From positions 62,001 through 126,000 of the forward strand of contig NZ_CABVHK010000012.1 in assembly GCF_902497785.1 (NCBI RefSeq): 64,000 nucleotides of DNA, read 5' to 3'. The stretch comes from Pseudomonas fluorescens. GTDB lineage: Bacteria; Pseudomonadota; Gammaproteobacteria; Pseudomonadales; Pseudomonadaceae. Of the stretch, positions 59,120 to 64,000 are shown in pieces. The notes under the pieces are model-generated. The model did not search any database and was not told the DNA's origin. It saw nothing but the letters and a program-made list of their open reading frames with translations. The position numbers and the translations under genes are program-made. Each line of letters starts with the position of its first letter. The stretch's first letter is position 1.

Positions 59120-60409
59120 ATGGCTGACAAAAAAGCGCAGTTGATCATCGAGGGCGCAGCCCCCGTCGAGCTGCCCATTTTAACCGGCACCGTTGGTCCC
59201 GATGTAATCGATGTTCGGGGCCTGACGGCCACGGGCCGTTTCACCTTTGACCCTGGTTTCATGTCGACAGCTTCCTGCGAGTCGAAGATCACCTATATCG
59301 ACGGCGACAACGGCATTCTGCTGCACCGCGGCTACCCGATCGAACAGCTGGCTGAAAAGTCGGACTACCTGGAAACCTGCTATCTGCTGCTCAACGGCGA
59401 ATTGCCGACTGCAGAACAGAAGGCCCAGTTCGTCAGCACCGTGAAGAACCACACCATGGTTCACGAGCAGCTGAAGACGTTCTTCAACGGCTTCCGTCGC
59501 GACGCCCACCCGATGGCCGTCATGTGCGGCGTAGTCGGCGCTCTCTCGGCCTTCTACCACGACTCCCTCGACATCAATAACCCGCAGCATCGCGAAATTT
59601 CCGCGATCCGCCTGGTTGCCAAGATGCCGACCCTGGCAGCGATGGTTTACAAGTACTCCATGGGTCAACCCATGATGTACCCGCGCAACGACCTGACGTA
59701 CGCGGAAAACTTCCTGCACATGATGTTCAACACCCCGTGCGAGATCAAACCGATCAGCCCGGTGCTCGCCAAGGCCATGGACCGGATCTTCATCCTCCAT
59801 GCCGACCACGAGCAGAACGCATCGACCTCCACTGTACGCCTGGCCGGCTCCTCGGGTGCCAACCCGTTCGCCTGCATCGCCGCCGGCATCGCTGCACTGT
59901 GGGGCCCTGCCCACGGCGGCGCGAACGAGGCTGTCCTGACCATGCTCGATGAAATTGGCGATGTGTCGAACATCGACAAGTACATCGCCAAGGCCAAGGA
60001 CAAGAACGATCCGTTCAAACTGATGGGCTTCGGTCACCGGGTTTACAAAAACCGCGACCCACGCGCCACCGTGATGAAAAAGACGTGCGACGAAGTGCTC
60101 AAGGAACTGGGGATCAATAACGATCCGCAACTCGAACTGGCCATGCGCCTGGAAGAGATCGCCCTGACCGACCCGTACTTCATCGAGCGCTCGCTGTACC
60201 CGAACGTCGACTTCTACTCGGGGATCATCCTCAAGGCGATCGGCATTCCGACCAGCATGTTCACCGTGATCTTCGCCCTGGCGCGGACTGTCGGCTGGAT
60301 CTCCCACTGGAAAGAAATGCTCTCCAGCCCGTACAAGATTGGCCGTCCACGCCAGCTGTACACCGGCTACGAGTCGCGTGACATCACCAAGCTGGAAGAC
60401 CGCAAGTAA
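59120..60409 (+). CDS. gltA: GltA, citrate synthase
   Basis: Type II (NADH-sensitive type) citrate synthase of 429 aa. The large domain has HADHEQNASTSTVR and the active-site HGGANEAVL with its histidine; the small-domain GFGHRVYKNRDPRA has the second catalytic histidine, and the aspartate is in SLYPNVDFYSG. AGGAGG lies six bases before the ATG. Divergent from sdhC, as in other pseudomonads. Confidence 0.97.
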   Translation: MADKKAQLIIEGAAPVELPILTGTVGPDVIDVRGLTATGRFTFDPGFMSTASCESKITYIDGDNGILLHRGYPIEQLAEKSDYLETCYLLLNGELPTAEQKAQFVSTVKNHTMVHEQLKTFFNGFRRDAHPMAVMCGVVGALSAFYHDSLDINNPQHREISAIRLVAKMPTLAAMVYKYSMGQPMMYPRNDLTYAENFLHMMFNTPCEIKPISPVLAKAMDRIFILHADHEQNASTSTVRLAGSSGANPFACIAAGIAALWGPAHGGANEAVLTMLDEIGDVSNIDKYIAKAKDKNDPFKLMGFGHRVYKNRDPRATVMKKTCDEVLKELGINNDPQLELAMRLEEIALTDPYFIERSLYPNVDFYSGIILKAIGIPTSMFTVIFALARTVGWISHWKEMLSSPYKIGRPRQLYTGYESRDITKLEDRK

Positions 60410-60444
60410 GACCTGTCTTGCGATAACGTCTTAGCGCTGTATCG

Positions 60445-60478
60445 AAAACGGCCTCTATTTATATAGAGGCCGTTTTTG
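60445..60478 (+). terminator. Terminator of gltA
   Basis: AAAACGGCCTCTAT/ATAGAGGCCGTTTT hairpin followed by a T run. Confidence 0.95.
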
Positions 60479-60570
60479 TTTGTGCGCTTTGGGTGTGCGC
60501 TTTTCCGTTTCTTCGGTAATGGCTGATATTCGTTTCGCCCTTACGGCGAGCCACGCCCAACAAATTTCCC

Positions 60571-60665
60571 CCTGTGGGAGCGAGCCTGCTCGCGAAGAGG
60601 GAGTGCCAGTCACCATAAATGCTGGCTGACACGACGCTTTCGCGAGCAGGCTCGCTTCCACAGGG
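60571..60665. repeat. REPIN, TGTGGGAGCGAGCCTGCTCGC family
   Basis: Arms CCTGTGGGAGCGAGCCTGCT (from 60571) and AGCAGGCTCGCTTCCACAGG (to about 60664), with one mismatch between arms. Confidence 0.92.
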
Positions 60666-60711
60666 GTCATTACAAATCCAGAAGATGTAAAGAGTGCGAT
60701 AACCGCCCCAT

Positions 60712-60748
60712 AAAAAATGCCCCGATCTTTCGACCGGGGCATTTCTAT
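60712..60748 (-). terminator. Terminator of the yjcH-actP operon
   Basis: AAATGCCCCGATC/CGACCGGGGCATTT hairpin with A and T runs, 34 bases after the actP stop. Confidence 0.9.
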
Positions 60749-60781
60749 TTCAACGCAACTTACACAAACAATCTGAAAGCC

Positions 60782-62440
60782 TTAGTGAGATACCGCCCCA
60801 CTCGCACCCAAACCAGTCTGCGAACGAACAAACTGCGGGAAGAACAGCGCCCGCTCATTGTCAGCTGCCTTCGACTTGTCAGTGATCGAGAAGAACCAGA
60901 TCCCCACAAACGCAATGATCATCGAGAACAGCGCCGGGTATTCATACGGGAAGATCGCCTTCTCGTGATGCAGGATCTGCACCCAGATGGTTGGCCCGAG
61001 GATCATCAAGCCAACGGCACTGATCAGACCCAACCAGCCCCCAATCATCGCACCGCGTGTAGTGAGCTTCTTCCAGTACATGGAAAGCAGCAGCACCGGG
61101 AAGTTACAGCTCGCCGCGATGGAGAACGCCAGGCCGACCATGAACGCGATGTTCTGGCTTTCGAACAGAATACCCAGACCGATCGCCAGCACCGCCAGAG
61201 CGATGGTGGTGATTTTCGAGACGCGAATCTCGTCTTTCTCGTTGGCCTTGCCCTTCTTGATCACACTGGCGTACAGGTCATGAGACACCGCCGAAGCACC
61301 GGCCAGGGTCAGACCGGCAACCACTGCCAGAATGGTCGCGAACGCTACCGCCGAGATGAAGCCCAGGAAGATACTGCCGCCGACCGCGTTGGCCAGGTGC
61401 ACTGCCGCCATGTTGTTACCGCCCAACAACGCGCCAGCCGCGTCTTTGAAGGCCGGGTTGGTGCTGACCAGCAGGATCGCGCCGAAGCCGATGATGAAGG
61501 TCAGGATGTAGAAGTAACCAATGAAGCCAGTTGCATACAGCACGCTCTTGCGAGCTTCTTTTGCGTCACTCACGGTGAAGAAGCGCATCAGGATGTGCGG
61601 CAGGCCAGCGGTACCGAACATCAGCGCCAGGCCAAGGGAGAACGCCGAGATCGGATCTTTCACCAGACCGCCCGGGCTCATGATCGCCTCACCTTTAGGG
61701 TGAACCTTGATCGCCTCGGAGAACAGCGCGTTGAAGTCGAAGTTGACGTGCTTCATCACCATCAGGGCCATGAACGAGGCACCGGACAGCAGCAGCACCG
61801 CCTTGATGATCTGAACCCAGGTGGTCGCCAGCATGCCGCCGAACAGTACGTACATGCACATCAGGATACCGACCAGGATCACCGCAACGTGGTAATCGAG
61901 ACCGAACAGCAGCTGGATCAGCTTGCCGGCACCGACCATTTGCGCGATCAGGTAAAACGCCACTACCACCAGTGAACCGCAAGCGGACAGCGAGCGGATC
62001 TGGGTTTGCCCGAGGCGGTAGGACGCCACGTCGGCAAAAGTGTATTTACCCAGGTTACGCAGGCGCTCGGCGATCAGGAACAGAATGATCGGCCAGCCCA
62101 CCAGGAAGCCGATCGAGTAGATCAGGCCGTCGTAGCCGGAAGTGAACACCAGGGCGGAAATACCCAGGAAGGACGCCGCGGACATGTAGTCGCCGGCAAT
62201 CGCCAGACCGTTCTGGAAGCCGGTGATCTTGCCACCCGCCGCGTAGTAGTCGGCGGCCGAGTTGTTTTTCTTCGACGCCCAGTAAGTGATGTACAAAGTT
62301 GCGCCGACGAACGCCACGAACATCAGGATCGCAGCAACGTTCAGCGGTTGTTTTTGCACGGCGCCAGTCAGGGCGTCAGCCGCCCAGACGGCCGGTGCGA
62401 AGGCTGCGATGCTCAATAGAGCGATTAGACGCCGGATCAT
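60782..62440 (-). CDS. actP: ActP, acetate/cation symporter
   Basis: Sodium/solute symporter (SLC5) of 552 aa for acetate and other short monocarboxylates. A signal-like first segment ends VWAAD, then about 13 membrane helices follow; YYAAGGKITGFQNGLAIAGDYMSAASFLGI is the ActP-type signature. It is coupled to yjcH by a four-base overlap (ATGA). The transport part is related to the N-terminal domain of the MxtR kinase in this window. Confidence 0.95.
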   Translation of the reverse strand: MIRRLIALLSIAAFAPAVWAADALTGAVQKQPLNVAAILMFVAFVGATLYITYWASKKNNSAADYYAAGGKITGFQNGLAIAGDYMSAASFLGISALVFTSGYDGLIYSIGFLVGWPIILFLIAERLRNLGKYTFADVASYRLGQTQIRSLSACGSLVVVAFYLIAQMVGAGKLIQLLFGLDYHVAVILVGILMCMYVLFGGMLATTWVQIIKAVLLLSGASFMALMVMKHVNFDFNALFSEAIKVHPKGEAIMSPGGLVKDPISAFSLGLALMFGTAGLPHILMRFFTVSDAKEARKSVLYATGFIGYFYILTFIIGFGAILLVSTNPAFKDAAGALLGGNNMAAVHLANAVGGSIFLGFISAVAFATILAVVAGLTLAGASAVSHDLYASVIKKGKANEKDEIRVSKITTIALAVLAIGLGILFESQNIAFMVGLAFSIAASCNFPVLLLSMYWKKLTTRGAMIGGWLGLISAVGLMILGPTIWVQILHHEKAIFPYEYPALFSMIIAFVGIWFFSITDKSKAADNERALFFPQFVRSQTGLGASGAVSH

Positions 62441-62748
62441 TGCTGAGCCTCCTTGAGAATCGCATTGTTCAGGTCGTCGAATTCGCCATTGGCGCGTCGT
62501 ACGTAGATGCCGGTCAGGATGAAGGCCGAAAGAATCAGCCCGACACCGATCGGTATGCCCCAGGTTATCGAAGACTCAGGGCTGAGTTTCGCGCCCAGAA
62601 TATGCGGCCCGTAAGCGATCAGAAGGATGAATCCGGAGTAAAGCCCAAGCATGATCGCCGACAAAATCCAGGCGAACTTTTCTCGCTTACTAACCAGCTC
62701 CTTGAAGCGCGGGCTGTTTTGAATCGAGAGGTAAATGCTGTCGTTCAT
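62437..62748 (-). CDS. yjcH: YjcH, DUF485 membrane partner of ActP
   Basis: Membrane protein of 103 aa with two hydrophobic helices and the DUF485 pattern SPRFKELVSKREKFAWILSA and WGIPIGVGLILSAFILTGIYV. It accompanies ActP in most gamma-proteobacteria. ATG 62748 has GAGGA about 11 bases upstream. First gene of the pair. Confidence 0.93.
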   Translation of the reverse strand: MNDSIYLSIQNSPRFKELVSKREKFAWILSAIMLGLYSGFILLIAYGPHILGAKLSPESSITWGIPIGVGLILSAFILTGIYVRRANGEFDDLNNAILKEAQQ

Positions 62749-62861
62749 TGTTTTTATCCTCGCAGCACAGATTATTGTTGGAACGGTATCCACTCTATTC
62801 GGCTGCGGGCCAGGTTCCAGACGACCTTAGTATTAGAACGACATGACAGAATCGCCATTTT

Positions 62862-62959
62862 GTAGGAGCGAGCTTGCTCGCGATGGACGTAAACGATAAC
62901 GCGTGATGTCTGACAGAATGCGGCGACTGCACGCTCATCGCGAGCAAGCTCGCTCCTAC
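62862..62959. repeat. REPIN, GTAGGAGCGAGCTTGCTCGC family
   Basis: Arms start GTAGGAGCGAGCTTGCTCGC at 62862 and end GCGAGCAAGCTCGCTCCTAC at 62959; the spacer begins GATGGACGTAAACGATAACG, like the copy at 3751. Confidence 0.93.
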
Positions 62960-62968
62960 AGATAAGCA

Positions 62969-63003
62969 AAAGCCGCTTGGCATTAAATGCCGAGCGGCCT
63001 GGA
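62969..63003 (-). terminator. Hairpin after betX
   Basis: GCCGCTTGGCATT...AATGCCGAGCGGC, about 29 bases after the betX stop codon; on the minus strand a short CTTTT run follows. Confidence 0.75.
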
Positions 63004-63031
63004 AAAAGCTGAATACACGTCTCAGCTCAAA

Positions 63032-63883
63032 TTACTTAACCCACTCGGCAACGCGCTCCGGGTGCTTGGCGACCCAATCCTTCGCGGCGGCGTCAGGTTT
63101 GGCACCGTCCTGGATTGCCAGCATGACTTCGCCGATTTCGTCTTTCGACGCCCACTGGAAGTTCTTCAGGAACTTCGCCACTTCCGGTGCCTTGGTAGCA
63201 AGCTCTTTGCTGCCGATGCTGTTCACGGTTTCAGCCGCGCCATAAACGCCTTTCGGGTCGTCGAGGAAGCGCAGTTTCCACTTGGCGAACATCCAGTGCG
63301 GCACCCAACCGGTGACGGCAATGGACTCGTTTTTCTTCTCGGCACGGGTCAGTTCGGCGATCATGCCGGCGCCGGAACTGGCCTTGAGTTGATAGCCGGT
63401 CAGGTCGTAATCCTTGATCGCCTGCTCGGACTTGAGCATCACACCCGAACCGGCGTCGATGCCGACAATGCGTTTTTTGAACGTGTCGTCGGTTTTCAGA
63501 TCGTCGATGGTTTTAGCCTTGACGTATTCCGGCACGATCAAGCCGATTTTCGCGTCCTTGAAGTTCGGGCCGTAGTCGACGACCTGATCCTTGTTCTTGG
63601 TCCAGTATTCGCCGTGAGTCACGGGTAGCCATGCCGACAGCATGGCGTCCAGTTTGCCAGTGGCCACCCCCTGCCACATGATTCCGGTGGCGACGGCTTG
63701 CAACTTCACGTCATAACCCAGCTTCTGCTTGATCACTTCGGCGGCCACGTGGGTGGTCGCGACGCTGTCGGACCAGCCGTCAACGTAACCGATGCTCAGG
63801 GTTTTGCTCTCGGCGCTGGCCATCGTGGAGCCAATCGCAAGCACCAGAGCGGCACCTGCGCCTAAAAGTCGTCGCATCTTCAT
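63032..63883 (-). CDS. betX: BetX, glycine betaine ABC-transporter binding protein
   Basis: Periplasmic binding protein (OpuAC type) of 283 aa with a signal peptide ending ASA-E (about residue 24). The betaine-type features are IGYVDGWSDSVATTHVAAEVI at the start of the mature part, MWQGVATGKLDAMLSAWLP and WVPHWMFAKWKLRFLDDP. It stands alone, without permease or ATPase genes, and follows yjcH-actP as in P. aeruginosa PA3236, where BetX is an orphan binding protein for the Cbc transporter. GGGGAAGTAA lies before ATG. Confidence 0.87.
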   Translation of the reverse strand: MKMRRLLGAGAALVLAIGSTMASAESKTLSIGYVDGWSDSVATTHVAAEVIKQKLGYDVKLQAVATGIMWQGVATGKLDAMLSAWLPVTHGEYWTKNKDQVVDYGPNFKDAKIGLIVPEYVKAKTIDDLKTDDTFKKRIVGIDAGSGVMLKSEQAIKDYDLTGYQLKASSGAGMIAELTRAEKKNESIAVTGWVPHWMFAKWKLRFLDDPKGVYGAAETVNSIGSKELATKAPEVAKFLKNFQWASKDEIGEVMLAIQDGAKPDAAAKDWVAKHPERVAEWVK

Positions 63884-64000
63884 CGTTACTTCCCCGAAAG
63901 TGCTGCGCTCGACGGGTGCCGAGTCGCGTCAACGTTTTGTTATGGTGCCCGGCGCCCCCATCACGCCTCACGGCAAACCTGTTCGATCATCAGCGCGATT

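Larger units (their letters stand above)
60410..60781. other. Intergenic region between gltA and actP
   Basis: 372 bases with convergent genes. It holds the gltA terminator, a REPIN and a second terminator for actP; I see no gene or promoter. Confidence 0.75.

Noticed and set aside
63961..64000. A short open frame on the minus strand (IALMIEQVCREA-stop) at the window edge
   Set aside because: Could be the end of a gene upstream of betX, but 12 codons are too few to tell from chance.

Overview
The window is chromosomal DNA of a fluorescent Pseudomonas, most like the P. fluorescens group. The evidence is GC-rich coding sequence, gene blocks that match P. aeruginosa order (ubiG-mupP-yciK; FadL-like/GPx/MFS/MarR; hda/perM/DUF2066 divergent from purMN; actP-yjcH-betX; gltA divergent from sdhCDAB-sucAB-lpdG-sucCD), and at least a dozen REP/REPIN-type palindromic repeats. 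I see no rRNA, tRNA, CRISPR array, insertion sequence or intact prophage. Database identities are recalled from knowledge, not searched.

Layout. 0-3.7 kb: end of a probable TRZ/ATZ-type hydrolase, ubiG, mupP, a YciK-type SDR and a GGDEF diguanylate cyclase. 3.8-12.8 kb: an LplT-like/PlsC fusion, a TehA/SLAC1-type transporter, the SLC5-containing hybrid kinase MxtR/CrbS, rmuC and a small Sel1-like protein. 12.8-14.8 kb: about 1 kb of structured non-coding DNA with DnaA-box-like sites, an unrecognised 74-aa gene and a lysozyme-fold-like gene resembling phage proteins. 14.9-18.8 kb: FadL-type porin, periplasmic GPx-like protein, a 40-aa membrane microprotein coupled to an MFS exporter, and a MarR regulator with matching operators at both promoters. 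18.9-28.3 kb: a late cobalamin operon (cobO-cobB-bluB-cbiB-cobD-cobQ-cobU-cobT-cobC-cobS) behind a cobalamin riboswitch. 28.4-35.3 kb: an unknown 194-aa gene, a sorbosone-dehydrogenase-type lipoprotein, two NlpC/P60 lipoproteins, hda, perM and a DUF2066 gene. 35.7-47 kb: purMN, DUF3108, an exported amidohydrolase, OsmC, pirin, htpG, two thioesterases, a small lipoprotein, MAPEG, DUF599 and brnQ. 47.4-60.4 kb: TCA cycle genes. 60.8-64 kb: acetate permease pair and the betaine-binding protein BetX.

How they work together. The TCA block supplies 2-oxoglutarate dehydrogenase, succinyl-CoA synthetase, succinate dehydrogenase and citrate synthase. ActP/YjcH bring in acetate, and MxtR/CrbS is the acetate-responsive kinase known to control acetate uptake genes in relatives. 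The cobalamin operon holds the adenosylation, amidation and lower-ligand steps; the corrin-ring genes are not here.

Most of the window is core genome. The points that deserve a second look are a REPIN translated as the last 29 residues of CobB, a repeat nested within another repeat at 30.4 kb, the coupled 40-aa microprotein, the twin MarR operators, a heat-shock promoter built from the last codons of a thioesterase gene, a seven-A run that disrupts the best-placed sdhC start, and the structured non-coding region at 12.8-13.75 kb. I did not find a clear multi-gene system that looks undescribed.
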